Source: Monilinia fructicola (Eukaryota; Ascomycota; Leotiomycetes; Helotiales; Sclerotiniaceae). From it: a stretch of DNA of 64,000 nucleotides. The stretch spans positions 1,719,501-1,783,500 of the forward strand of contig VICG01000016.1 of assembly GCA_008692225.1 (NCBI GenBank), written 5' to 3'. Positions 23,134 to 35,346 of the stretch are shown here, in pieces (position 1 is the first letter of the stretch; every line of letters begins with the position of its first letter). Position numbers and translations under genes: made by a program. Under the pieces are notes generated by a model. The model was not told the DNA's origin. It made no database searches and was given only the letters and a program-made list of their open reading frames with translations.

Positions 23134-26100
23134 TTATCCCCTACTTGGTCTTCCTCTTGTTGTCCTCGCACTTCCACTTCCAACAAGTTCCTTAACTTGT
23201 CCAACCTTCTTCCCTCTTCCCTTCCTACTCACTGGTGTAGTTTCTTCTTCCAAAACCTTGGTCTCAACTTCAACATCTTGTACTTTTCCTCTTGTATTTC
23301 TCGTTGGTTTCAAAACTTCTCTTGTCGAAACTACTAAATCAGATTTAGTACTACCTCTCGTATTACGAGTTTTCTTGCCGCTGGTTGGAGGTTCTACGAT
23401 ATCGACTTCGGTTTCGACTTCGACTTCGACTTCGGCTTCGGCTTCGGCTTCGGCTTCGGCTTCGGCTTCAGATTGTAATTCTGGTTCATCGATCATTTCT
23501 GTATCTTCATCTTCCATATCAGGTGAATTATCTTCGGGTTGTACCTCCTCTTCAGGTTCTTGGCTAGCAATTTTCTTTCCCTTGACATTTCTTCCCCTTC
23601 CAGTTGATCTAGAATTTCTAGAATTTGTTTTGGTCGGTGGTGAAGAAGTTTGAAGATGTGAATCTTTCAAAGTTTCAGTCAATTCAACGGTATCAACAGA
23701 TACTTGATTATTTCCTTCATCTATCTCTTCTGATACAACTTTCTTACCTTTACCCTTATGTATGGGATTAGTAGATCTAGATGTACGTTTTGGAGGAGAT
23801 GAAACAGTATCTTCCATCACTACATCGGAATCTTGTTCAACTTCATCTTTATCGATATTGGTTGAGGTTGGAGTTGCCTTGGCGGATTTTTTGCCCTTTA
23901 ACTTTGATTTGACGATTGATTTGGTGCCACGTTTTGATTTTGGACTAGATTCAACCTCAACATTGTGTTCGGGTTCTGATTCGGGTTCAGGTTCGTTGTC
24001 CATATCAACATCAGCCTCGGCCTCGGGTTCAACATCAGCCTCGATCTCGGCCTCATCCTCGTCTTCACTGACAACAGTTCGAGCTGATTTCTTTGTAGGT
24101 TTTTTGGCCTTTGATTTTCCCTTTCCCCTTCCAGTTGATTTGGATACTGCCTGCTCTGGTACCTCCTCTGCCTCTTCCTTCTCTACCTCCTCCTCCGCCT
24201 CTTCCTCTTCCTCTTCTTCAGATTCAACCCTATTACCATCTTCATCATAATATTCCCATTTACTAACTCCTTCCAGCATTTCATCTTCATCTTCACTATC
24301 ATCCCTATCAACGTAACTCTTTCTTCCACTTGTGCCTCTTCCACTCTTTCTTCTCTCTGAATCACTAATAGTTGAAATTCTTGGTTCTTTAATCTTTTTT
24401 GTCTTTGGAGTTTTAGTAACTCTGCCTTTCTTAGAACCTGTTGACTTTGATTTTGATTCAGATTTTTGTTTCTTTGAAGCAGGAAGAGAAGATTCATCAA
24501 CAGATTTTCGTTTGTGTGACTGATTTAAATTAGCAAATGAATCGAAGTGATACAAAGACAATGAATGAAGAATGGTTGAAACACATAATCTCGAAATCCT
24601 TGACCAAAATCAGAACAAAAAACATAAAAAACATACCTTCTTCTTATCTACACCCCTAATCAATTTATCCAATTCTGAATTAATCTCTTCCGGCATGTAA
24701 TTCTTTTCTGCAATCTCTTGTGCAATACTATGTGATTGAAGGGCTCCAAATAATTTTGCCGGTACTCTGATCTTTGCTGGATAAGATTGCATAGTCCAAC
24801 CCTTTTTGACTTCCCATTTTGATATAATAGCTTGAGCAAGATCACTTAAAACGTATAAGTTTTCTGACTTATCAGGATTAATAGCATCTCTAGCTTGTTT
24901 GACGGTTTGAGCATACTTGAAGATTAGACCTAAATTATCTTCAGTGGCAACAGATGATACATAATATATTATGTATTCAGCAGTAGACAAGAGTTGCTTG
25001 GGTTTAGAGCTGTGATCAGGATGATGTGCCAATAATGATAAAAGCCTTGGGAGAGTTTTTTCCAATACCATAGTTTTTGATTCATTAAAAACCTTTGAAC
25101 GAGAACGAATCCATGTGATGATTGAACTTTTGAAGCTTTGGACTGGTTCAAAAGCAGTCAAGAAAATAATCGTATAAAAACGATCAGGTAATTTATCCTT
25201 GACCAAATACTTCTGAAGCTTTTCAACAAAACCTTTGCGAACATTCGGGTGCGTATCTTGAGATACTAATGATAATTGATCAAACTGACTTGGTGTCAAA
25301 ATTTCATCAAATATTGGCGTAGTACATAATTTGAGCATTAGTTGTGCTGCAAGTAATCTCAAACGAGATTTATGATGATTTGGTGTATCTTGCTTCTTCG
25401 AAAGTTCTCCGCCATTGACGATTAATGTATTCAAAACTTGGAAAACAGGTTGAGCAATGGTTCTTACATCTCCTTCTTCAACTGTACGTAACTTATTCAC
25501 CAAAATCTTCAAAGCCCAACATTTAGCTTGACATTCTTCATCCAGTTCATCATCATTTTGCCACGTTGGATCAGTATCTTTTTTTGACGTTCTGACGTTC
25601 AGAAGAATTTCTTGGGTGGTAATCTCAAGAATTTCATCATTGAAATCATCAACAATCTTTGGTGATAATAATTGTAATTGACTGATAGCTGCCAACTTGG
25701 CAAGGAAATGATTTTCACCGTATTTCCAATCTTTTGTTGATTTTTCCAGAATATCCTTAGCATGCATCTCTTTTCGATCGGAAGCAGTCATCAAAAGAGT
25801 TACTGCATACTTTGAAGCTTGCGGTGGTGTTCCATAAGATGCGTAACTGACTAAAGTTTGAATGAATTTTCGATCTTTTGGAAGTGATTTTGATTCAGTC
25901 TTGCTCTTAGCAAATACTGCACATGCTTTCAATGTTGCCACAGTTCCTGGTTCATTGTCTTTTGTCTCTGTTGGTGCTTCATCTTCCAAAGTTTTGCATA
26001 ATTCTTTGATATTCGCCGTGAGAACTTGTGGATTCTTCTCGGAAATTTCATTCATAACTTCTTGAGCTGTAGCACCTAATCCTTTATCATCAGTTCTTGA

Positions 26101-28461
26101 GAATTGAAGAACCGAAGGCAAATGACTTCGATTATATATCAAGAAAGCAGAACGATAAATGATTGGTGTGAAAGTATCGAGAAGACCAGCGGGAGCATTT
26201 GGTGCTGATTCAATCCTTTTGGAAAATTCTTTAATTCCATTGTGAACGGTCTTGAAATCACTCTTTGGATCCATGGTATATCGTAAAAGTTGATAAGTTC
26301 TTCGATCATGTAGTTTGGCGTATTTGTGTAAATCTTGGTTGGTTCTCAATGGATCTGGGAGAAATTGAAGTAAATAATCAATGACTGCATTCAACTTCTG
26401 TCTAGCATCAGTTGTATCACCATCAATTACTCCTCCGTTGAATTCTTCACATTTCTTGATATAAGCCGCGAGTATATCAGAATATGACTTTTGTCGAGCT
26501 TGTAAAGCAAAGAAAGCTTTCTTTGGTTTTGGATCGAGTGATCGAACCAATAATAAAATTCGTTCAACTCGAATTCTATCAGCATCAAATGGTTCATCGG
26601 ATACTTGAGATTGAGACTGAGATTGAGAACCATTCTTTGAGCTTTTAACTTTGGAAGGAGGATAAGTTAAAGGTAAGAGTTGTTCAAACATGACATGATC
26701 CAAAACAACATTGAGTTCTAAATCGTTGGCGAAGAATCCTTCGAAGAGTCTTGAAGGAATAGCTCCAAGTGATCCAATAACACTCTCATTTCCTGCTGCA
26801 ATTTCACCAATTGCTACACCCCATATCGTACTAAGCGTTTTCATAGCTTCTGTTCGAACAGCGGGTTTACGATCTCTTGCTCGATCTGCCAAATTGCTAA
26901 GAACAGAACCAGATTTGATTACTGGTCCATTAGGAGCAAGTTTTTCCATGATATCAACAAGATTAAAACTTCCAATTGCTTTCACAGCAGAAATTCTAAC
27001 CTTTTCATCTGGATCATTTAACTTTTCTGCCAATGATTTTACCAAAGCAATCTCATCTTCTCTATTCAATCCAATACCTCCAGCTTCAGTGACCAGAATT
27101 CTTCCAATGGCTGTAGTCCAAGCTGATCGAATGATTGGTGATTTATCATTTTTTCGCCCAATGAAACTATGATAAACAGATGGATGTGTTTGAGAAAATG
27201 ATTGTGGTGAGCTTGGTTTGACTAGAATACTTGTAATTGGTGTTATTGGATAATCATCGAGTCGAACTGGAGGATATGCAGAAGGATCCATGATAGGAGG
27301 AGGTGGTGGTCCAGCAGCACCGATACCAGAGATAATATCTCCTAAAGTTTCAGTAGCTAACAAACGTAATTGTACGTTTTCTGCCGATAATTCTGCTTCA
27401 ACTTGAGGTATGACATTTTGTAATACCGAAGGTGATGCACGCCATAATTCCCTCAAGAGTCTATGTGCCTTATTGAGTTCTTTCAAGTCAGAATCTGATG
27501 GTCCAGTAGGTCCATCATCTTCATCAGAATCCGCATCATCCTTTCGATTTCCATTTGATTTACCACCAATTGTTGAAACTTCCATCATAACGTCATTGAA
27601 ATATTGGCTGACATAACGAGACATTTTATCTGAACAATCATTACAGATAGTTTTTGCCATATTGTATGCTTCCGGAAGGTCCTTCAATAATAACGTTGAT
27701 TGTTTGTCATCTGCTTTTGATCCATGTTTAATTTTCCCTCCAATGGGTGTAGCAGCTCTTAAGAATTGCGCAACGATGATATCGATGACATGAGGTCCAA
27801 CAACTTGTGCTTCATCCACCAAAGTAACTAAACATTGTGACATGTTGTATTCGACGTCCTTACTTATTTGTTCGCCTGTTGATGATTTTGATGAGCCTGA
27901 ACAAATGTCGAAGAATGTACTGAAAAGATGTAACATGAGATCCTCAGAATTTGGTAAATCCGTCATCAAAACGATACTTTTGACTTCTGTGAGAGATGAT
28001 AAAACATATTTGTGTTCGGTATTATATGTATGACTTGGATCAGATAGGGACGGTAGAATGGTGGCAACGAAGAAGGTAAATATATTCTAATACAGTTAGA
28101 TTTCAATTTAAATTCGACAACAAGAAAATACCTTGACTTGAGAACTCGTATATGGTGCATCTGGAGCACAAAGCTTCAATATATCAACCAAACAACATCC
28201 TGTCCATGCCTTTACTCCATTATCTTTGTGATTCAATAAGTTTTGCGCCGAAAGTTCTTTAGCCACAACAGTCAATGAAGATTTATCAATCTCTTCTTGA
28301 TCCATATCCCTTAATTCACTGGCAAGCTTCTTAAGTCTCTTCAAAAGAGTTTCGGTCGGGATAGGTTTTCCTGCGCGCCATGATAATGGTTCATTGAATG
28401 TTAAGGTGGTTGATGATTCTTCTGGCTCAGGAGATTCGATCGCACCGCGGCGCGGAGCCAT
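23134..28461 (-). CDS. pds5: Sister chromatid cohesion protein Pds5
   Basis: Minus strand; exons 28461-28132, 28086-24637 and 24519-23134, both introns GT-AG and phase 0 (45 and 117 nt), giving 1721 residues. The protein starts MAPRRGAIESPEPE. An in-frame ATG 19 codons upstream is less likely because MAPRR begins the usual fungal pattern. It continues with FNEPLSWRAGKPIPTETLLK and KAWTGCCLVDILKLCAPDAP, the classic Pds5 N-terminal HEAT signature. A long alpha-helical HEAT-repeat body follows, for example NDPDEKVRISAVKAIGSF and DRKPAVRTEAMKTL. The last exon is a 461-residue highly charged tail rich in Lys, Glu and Ser with SKWEYYDEDGNR and (Glu-Ala)n/(Glu-Val)n runs. Pds5 binds cohesin, controls its release with Wapl and supports acetylation by Eco1. 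The frame is clean over 5 kb. Confidence 0.92.
23398..23472. repeat. Coding hexanucleotide repeat in the Pds5 tail
   Basis: GGCTTC-type hexamers (plus strand) with GACTTC variants give alternating Glu-Ala and Glu-Val residues in the acidic C-terminal tail. The 6-bp unit keeps the frame when copy number changes. Confidence 0.85.
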
Positions 28462-31400
28462 GTTCAATGAAAAACTCCAATCTAGGAGTTCTAATTGATG
28501 AAAATGAATCTGTTTCAATCGATTAAGAGATGCGCAAATAGTTTTTGGATTATTTCGTGCTTGAATGTTATGTGAGTAGATGATTGATGTATTTGAATTA
28601 CATGGGTGAGTGGATGAGAAATCGCGTGTAATATTAAGGTTAAAGTATCTTGAGACGCGTTTAAGGTTTTTGGAGTAAACGCGCTACATTTGTGGTCAAA
28701 CATTACAAAAGACCTCCAGGGCTCTCTTTATATATCCATGGATGGAGAAGGTATTTCTTTCTTATACATATATATTAATACAATGGAAACTCGCTCATCA
28801 TGTAATCTTCATTGCTCGGGTTTTTATAGATGAGATGTTTGAATTCTAAATTATTGTTTACCAATTGTGAAATTGGTCTATATCATATGTCCACGGATAT
28901 CCATGGATGGATACATCTTGATGTATACCTCCAGCTATAGCTAGAGCCAGTCATTCCAGTCAACTATAGGCATATTCCACTCAATCATACTTCCAGACAG
29001 GCCAGTCATTCCAGTCAGTCGTATTCTAGTCAGGCTAATCAATCATATTCTAGTCAATCATATCTCCAGTCAGCCCAGTTAGAACTATATTCCTGTCATA
29101 ATTCTTCATCATATCATATGCCAACACCTAATCTTATTACATTCAAAATTTAACCAGTATTTTCATGTGATATTAGGTAGGATCCTAGGATGAATATAGT
29201 ATTTAGCTACATGTCATTTGATCAGATGAGTACCTTGATTTACGGTCATCTGATCTATACGACTTATAAGTTAATGATGATGGATTGGTAAGCTCAATCA
29301 TATTGGATACCTTTGATATCCTGATATAGCTCAAGCCTTGAACTCTGACGGTAGCTTGACTTCTTATATGAGAATATATCTATCTCCTTGGAGCATCAAG
29401 ACGGCACTACTCGACGTAAGTGACTATGGATGGGTGTTTGGATAAGGGTAATTTGATATGTTTGAATACCTACCTAACCACTCTACTCACATTGGAGCCT
29501 CAAGATCGTACTACCCAATTTCATTTGGATAAGGGTAATTTGATCCCTTGAAATATCCATTCTGTACTTCTGTTGGGGCTCAAGATAGTACTACCCAAGG
29601 TGGATGTCTATAATTGGATGTTACCCGGACAATGATGGTTTGAATCTCTACCCAATTTATACTCATATTGAAGCCTCAACATTGTACTACCCAATGTTAT
29701 TTGCATAAGGGTATCTTGGATGCCTAGCCATGTTAGGGCCTTTCAAGACGGTATCACCCAATGTGAATGACTATGACGAAAGGTCACTTGGATAATGGCA
29801 GTTTAGTATCTTTGAATATCCATTCTCTACTCCAAATCTTTAGTAAGGAGTGAGTCAAGTACTTTCCTTGAGAATCTTCTATTTGAGAATACGATAGTTC
29901 AATATTCTTGAACCACTTGATGCAAATATTTTACCAATTCATAAGATAGATGAAAAATGAGTCAAGTAGGCTCTTGAGGGGTACAAAGCTGGATTTGAGT
30001 AGAGGAAATACCCTTCAAAAGCAAGCAAACACGTGAGGAAGCTACTTGTGTTCATGGATACTCTGATATTTAACTTATGGCTTATAGTGATTAGTTCTTC
30101 TTGTCTTTGTATATCATGATCAAGATGATTACAATATCATTCTTGTTTATACAAAGAATGGCTGAAATACCGTGGACCTACTACTATTTATTTGAATTTG
30201 TTTGGCAGTACATGGAAGCCTCAACATGTAGATGAATCAATCATCATCTCCTTCAACAACAACATCATCAACAACTACCTAGGTAAATATAACCTTACTT
30301 AGTAGGTATTTCTCTATGGATGAAATGATGCCAAGTATATCTTGAGATGAATAGTTATGTCTCTTGACTGGTGTGCAATACTATTCATCCAAACCTTTCA
30401 TTGGATACTTTCATGAATAGTTTCATAAATACTTCCAACAAGATAGACACATCATATATGTATAATATATTATCTGGATATTGTTCTTCTAAATACATAT
30501 TCTGGTACTTATATCAACTCTCTCAAAGGGCTATTCAAACCTACTAAGCATTGAAAGATAGCCATGATGAGGAATATAAATGTAAGAAATGGGATTCATC
30601 CTATGTTCTTTGTTATATGAAGTCAAGATATGTTCTTGATACATGGATCATCAATAGTCCCAAACCTTTCTCAAATCGTACGTTTATGTTCAGGGAAAGA
30701 TATTCACGTCCATAATCTTGGAAATATATACATTATTCCAAGTTATCTTTTAAGACTGGAAGAATCTAGGAAAGTTTCTACCAATGTTATACTTTGTGAA
30801 GAGTATAATATCATAATTACTAAATTAGGACCATTTATTTGCCTGTATTTCAACCAATAATGACATTCTTACCATTCAACATGAATCTTAAATCAAAACT
30901 CTCTTCATTTTATTAATACATTATTTAAAAACAACATTTTTCTATTCTTTAATTGGCTGATTCTCTTGTTATTATTTTGACTTAATTCAATAATCTTTAC
31001 GTCTCAAACCTTAAGCCGACGTCACCCCTCCTAACATCATCCCTCTCTCAATAAAATCACCTCAATTCTTCTATGACTTTCCAGGTTATTTACAACTTCC
31101 ACGTCTTTCCCTTCAACAATAACACAACAAGAAATAAACAAAGTAATATCAAATTGTTGATCAATTTGAAATATCACACTCGTTTTGGAATTTGATTTTA
31201 TCTTGAAGCCCTTTCATTCTACTTTTTTACATTTTCTTCATTCTAGTCATCTTCTCCTCTTCTCATCTTCTTCAAATTCTCCATCTTTCCACCTTCTTCA
31301 TCTTCTTCACATTCTCCATCTTTCCATCTTCCTCATATTCCTCACCTCTTGATCTCTTCATCTTCTCATACTTCGCATACTTCTCACTTCCTCATCTTCC

Positions 31401-31564
31401 TTTCAATTCTCTTCTCCTTATCCTTCTTCTACAAAAATTCAACATAACCTCCAAATACCATACAACAAGATCTATCTGATCTGTATCAAAAGCCCTCTTT
31501 CAAAAACTATCAACTTCATAACTTTCTTTAACAATACAGAATAAAAACTCTCCTTAAATTCCAA
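28462..31564. other. Divergent, gene-poor spacer
   Basis: Between Pds5 and the wall protein. It contains CCAGTCA-like short repeats (about 28940-29065), a decayed tandem array (29389-29840) and two ATCCATGGAT palindromes (28734-28743 and 28899-28908). A TACCTAGGTA lies at 30276-30285. A TC-rich leader-like stretch (about 31230-31440) precedes the wall protein gene. A 76-codon ORF at 30630-30860 has no supporting features. Confidence 0.55.
29389..29840. repeat. Decayed tandem array, about five copies of a 65-105 bp unit
   Basis: Unit starts near 29389, 29493, 29573, 29669 and 29733. Each begins with a version of GGAGCCTCAAGATNGTACTA followed by CCCAA, then GGATAAGGGTAATTTGAT, then TTGAATATCCAT-like sequence. 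Copies differ by many substitutions and indels. A lone further match (GGAAGCCTCAACATGTA) occurs near 30213. Confidence 0.75.
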
Positions 31565-34027
31565 ATGAATCTCTTATTGAGTATTCTACTTTTCGCTGTA
31601 GCACTAGTTGCTTCTGCGACCGAAGATTCATTGGCTTCTGGTAAATAATATCATTCAATCCCCAGTTCTACAGAATAACAACTAACTCTTAACTTTGTAT
31701 TATAGTCATCAATCCAGCTCATCATGAAGTGAGATCTATTTCTGATGGAGGTCTTTCTTTACCAGGAACTTCTCTGGTCACTGTCAATAATATAATTGTC
31801 GCAACTGAATCAACCATTTCATTCTACGATACGTCTTTGGTTTCTTCTGCCATTACTCCTTCAATTTCCTCTACCATCACTTCTGCAACTGTTGATGCAT
31901 TTCCACCAATCAGTCCTGGTCAATCAAATGTTCACAGTAGTATTGATTCAACTACTACTAGAAGTATTGATTCAACGACTACTATACTTTCTACTGTTAC
32001 ATTGATTCCAACTGAAGATATTAGTACATCTGAAGTTACAAGTCTTTTGACTATCAATAGTTCAAAGTAAGTTGAGTTGGTATATTGTTTCTGAATTGAT
32101 CTAATTATTACAGAGCTGCTCTTATTCCTTCTATTGATATGACTACAACTCCTATGTATGTATCTATTCTATTAATTTATTCATGAACTAATAGTTTTTT
32201 AGAATTTCATCAGTCACTTCTGATATTAATCAATCATCGAATATTCCATCATCAACTGCTCAGACATCAAATATTCAAACACTACCCTCTCAATCATTGA
32301 CAATTCAACCAATACCACTTCAATCTACTGGAGTAAAATCTTCTGGGATCCAATCTTCTGCATCTCAGTCTTCTGCAGTTCAGTATTCCGAAGTTCAATC
32401 ATCATCAACTCAATTGACAACTCAATCAGCAGCAGCCCAATCCTCAAAATACATTGGTAGTCAAGTATCAATCACCAATAGCCTTCCAACAATCAACACC
32501 GAAAATGCACCATTTATGAACAGTACTGCTTCTCTAGTTCAATCTTTAAGTTCATCTGCAAACATCCCAACCAGTACACACATTACAAAGTCATCGGTAT
32601 CAGGTTATCCTTCAATCATTGTTGGAATCCCGCAAAGTAATTCTGCAAACCTACCTACCGTTACTCCAACATACAGCAATACTGCCAATACTCCAGCATA
32701 CATATCAAGCTCTACAGTTTCTACTATTGTTGGAACACCACAAAGTAAATCTGCGAATTTACCTACACCACCTTACAGCAATTCATCAAGTTCTATTATT
32801 TTAGGAACATCACAAAGTAACTCTGCTACACTACCTGCTTTTACTACAGCACCTTACAGCAATTCATCGAGTACTACCATTCCTATCATTGTTGGAACAC
32901 CCCAAACAATTGTTTCCAGCAACTCTTCAAGTACATCATCGGATTCCTCAATTGGTATTGAAACTTCAATTACCAGTACAACTACTGTTACTTCAACAAC
33001 AATTCATACTGGAACTATCACTAGAACAATTACTCAATCTTCTAATGATATTACTTCTCAGCCAATTCTTGGTAAATTTCCAGCAACTGAAGTATCTGAT
33101 ATCATTACAGAGACCTTCACTTCTGGTTCAAGTACATGGACTATCACAGAAACAGGTCCACCAAGTACAATTACTGCATCTTTAATGTTAAATCCTTCAT
33201 TTTCAAATGCTGATAATGTCATTAAAAATGATGTTGAATCTGGATCTTGTACTTGTCCAGAACAAGTAACTATTACAGTTACTGCAACACCATTTATTAT
33301 TACTGGTGGGACACTTACTGGTGGAATACTTACAGGTGCTGCTACAAGTACTACTCCAAGCACTGCTCCAAGTACTTCGACAGGTACTGCTGACCCAGTG
33401 TTAATTAATACTTCTAAAGAATCAAGCATTTCATCATCTCGATTGACAACATATTATGCTCCAACAGCAATTCAATCTTGGACAACTCATAATATTCCAG
33501 GTTTCATTGGTGTTATTGTTCCAAGTGGTGGAATGTCTTATGGGTCTTATCAAGCGTCAATGGAACCATCAGTTTCTACAACATGCACTGATACTCCTTC
33601 TGCATCTGACTCGGCTTATCCGTCTATCCCTAATTCAGTCTCTGGTTCCATTACTGCTTCAGTCTCCGCATCCGCACCCACCTCCAACTCCGCTTATACC
33701 TCAAACCCAAAATCTACCTATCCTTCCAACTCCAACCCCGCATCTATCTTTACCGCTATCCCTCACTCCGATTATCAAACCTTACCAACACAAATTCCAG
33801 CTACCTTCCTCAATCAATCAACTAGTACAAAAAGTCTACTAGGTACTGAAATCAGTGGTACCCAAAAAACCAATATCGGAACAATCATACCAGCTCATAC
33901 CTCATCAGCTATTCTTCAACCGACTCCTACAGCCATTTACACTGGAAATGCTGATGTCAATGTTGTTGGTGGTGGTGAACCAATCGCTTTAGTAGTTGGT
34001 TTCGTTGCTTTAATTCTTCTTATTTAA
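31565..34027 (+). CDS. Ser/Thr-rich secreted cell-wall protein, probably GPI-anchored
   Basis: Four exons: 31565-31640, 31706-32066, 32114-32155, 32203-34027 (introns of 47-65 nt), about 767 residues. Exon 1 encodes a signal peptide (MNLLLSILLFAVALVASA). The mature protein is dominated by Ser, Thr, Gln, Asn and Pro and is nearly cysteine-free, with CTCPEQVTITVTAT as the one marked Cys segment. Repeated modules of the type VGTPQSNSANLP ... YSNSSS occur about four times (around residues 245-345). Thr-rich beta-type stretches follow (TITRTITQSS, SSTWTITETGPPSTITASL). The C-terminus ends GGGEPIALVVGFVALILLI, a small-residue site plus hydrophobic tail typical of GPI addition. It is likely an O-mannosylated wall adhesin or structural protein. 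The exact family was not recognised. Confidence 0.8.
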
Positions 34028-35346
34028 TAATCAGTTGTTCCATTTTGAGAACAAACTAATTATTCTTTTCTGACGAATCTCAATTCATGAATTATGAATT
34101 GGTTAGGTTAAAATCAGATAGTGCTGAATTGGCTAGGATTAATCAAGTTTATCATCTACAATTTGAAGGCTTAGATTAATGTTTCTCTTCTCTTCTCTTC
34201 TCTTCTCTTCTCTTCTCTTACTTACTTCACTTGAGTACTTATTTTAGCTACTTTTATTCTTCTTAGTTAAGAAGATATTTTATGATATGAAACAATGAAA
34301 AGATGATTTGTTATATGTTATTGACTTCTTTTGATCTGGTGATACTTAATTGATGATCGACCGCTGGTCTTCTGGGAGCCACTGCCGTGAAGGAAAACTA
34401 TTTGAATGTAAATATCTTCGAGCAGAGCGAGAAAAGGTGGTTGGAGGGGTATGAGTAGAGGCTAATTTATGGGATACAATGAGGATGTTACTCTGGAGAA
34501 TTTGAAGAGGTCCTAGAAGACAAACTGCCTCGCTCCATCAAAACAAAGATCTCGCAACTTCGCGGTCTTTTCTTCTTCTTCTTCTTCTTCTTCTTCTTCA
34601 AGCAAGCCCCTTTCTATTGATAAGAATACTACCATTTCATACTGGTTATGGTCACAATAACACCACTAAAGACCTCTTATGATCGAATGAATCGATCCAA
34701 AACAATCAATATACGACATTCATTTGACACTACAAAATGTCGAATTCAAACACAATTGGACCTCTGCTAGCCTATAATGAATTCCTGAATAGAATATAAT
34801 CAATTTCTAAATCCACATTTTGCCGGGTACAGCCAGCATTTGCTCTGCGCGGAATCAGTGTCATCGATACACTGGCCCTATCATTTTTAATCCTCTCGTG
34901 GATTTTCCCTTCGAAGTTCTGCCGGTTGACTGGAGTCGCTGGCAATGCTAGATAGGAATCCCCTCGAGAGCCTTTGAATCCCCTCTTGATTAAACTTTTC
35001 ATCGAAACTAGACCAGTTGACGAAGCCTCTGGTATTGGTAGATGATTTTTTTTTTGAAGGTTTGCCCCCTCTCCGTCTCCCGCCCCCTCTCCGAATTTTG
35101 CTTCAGAGCATTTTTTTTTCCACCGCTTAATCAGCTGGACGTATAAAGAGGTGGCATACAGTGCTTTCAACGATCCTGCCGCAGCCCAAACCACTGGTGT
35201 TGAGCAGCCAGCTACCGTGAGACCTTCTCTTGTAGCAGCAAACGATTTGGGTATCAATGCTCAGCCGGAGGTTGATGCAATGCAACGTTACAGCGAAAAG
35301 CATGGCTTCGAGGATACCCAGTCAAAGAAACAAAAGTTGAAGGAAG
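34028..35346. other. Spacer with repeats; possible 5' debris of the helicase pseudogene
   Basis: Contains a (CTTCT)n tract at about 34186-34220, a (TCT)n tract at about 34568-34600 and a diverged copy of the two-box element at 34358-34440. ORFs around 34772-35440 on both strands overlap and carry no recognised motif; they may be remnants of the 5' part of the broken helicase. Confidence 0.45.
34358..34440 (+). mobile_element. Two-box hairpin element, diverged copy
   Basis: Has CGACCGCTGGTCTTCTGGGA then GCCACTGCCGTGAAGG (box 1), a short AT-rich spacer with CTATTTGAATG, and GAGCAGAGCGAG (start of box 2). The second hairpin GGGGGCTTGCCCCC is missing. Compare the better copies at 49125, 52469 and 58934. 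Confidence 0.55.

Noticed and set aside
22918..23337. 139-codon plus-strand ORF with Ser/Phe/Pro
   Set aside because: Low complexity, partly antisense to Pds5, no signal peptide or domain.
23258..24250. Plus-strand ORFs of 131 and 162 codons rich in Ser/Thr
   Set aside because: They are antisense shadows of the acidic Pds5 tail.
30630..30860. 76-codon ORF in the spacer
   Set aside because: No motif, no splice context and random composition.
34772..35257. 161-codon minus-strand ORF
   Set aside because: Opposite to the pseudogene area, includes a homopolymer-coded Lys segment and no recognised domain; it could be real but cannot be supported.
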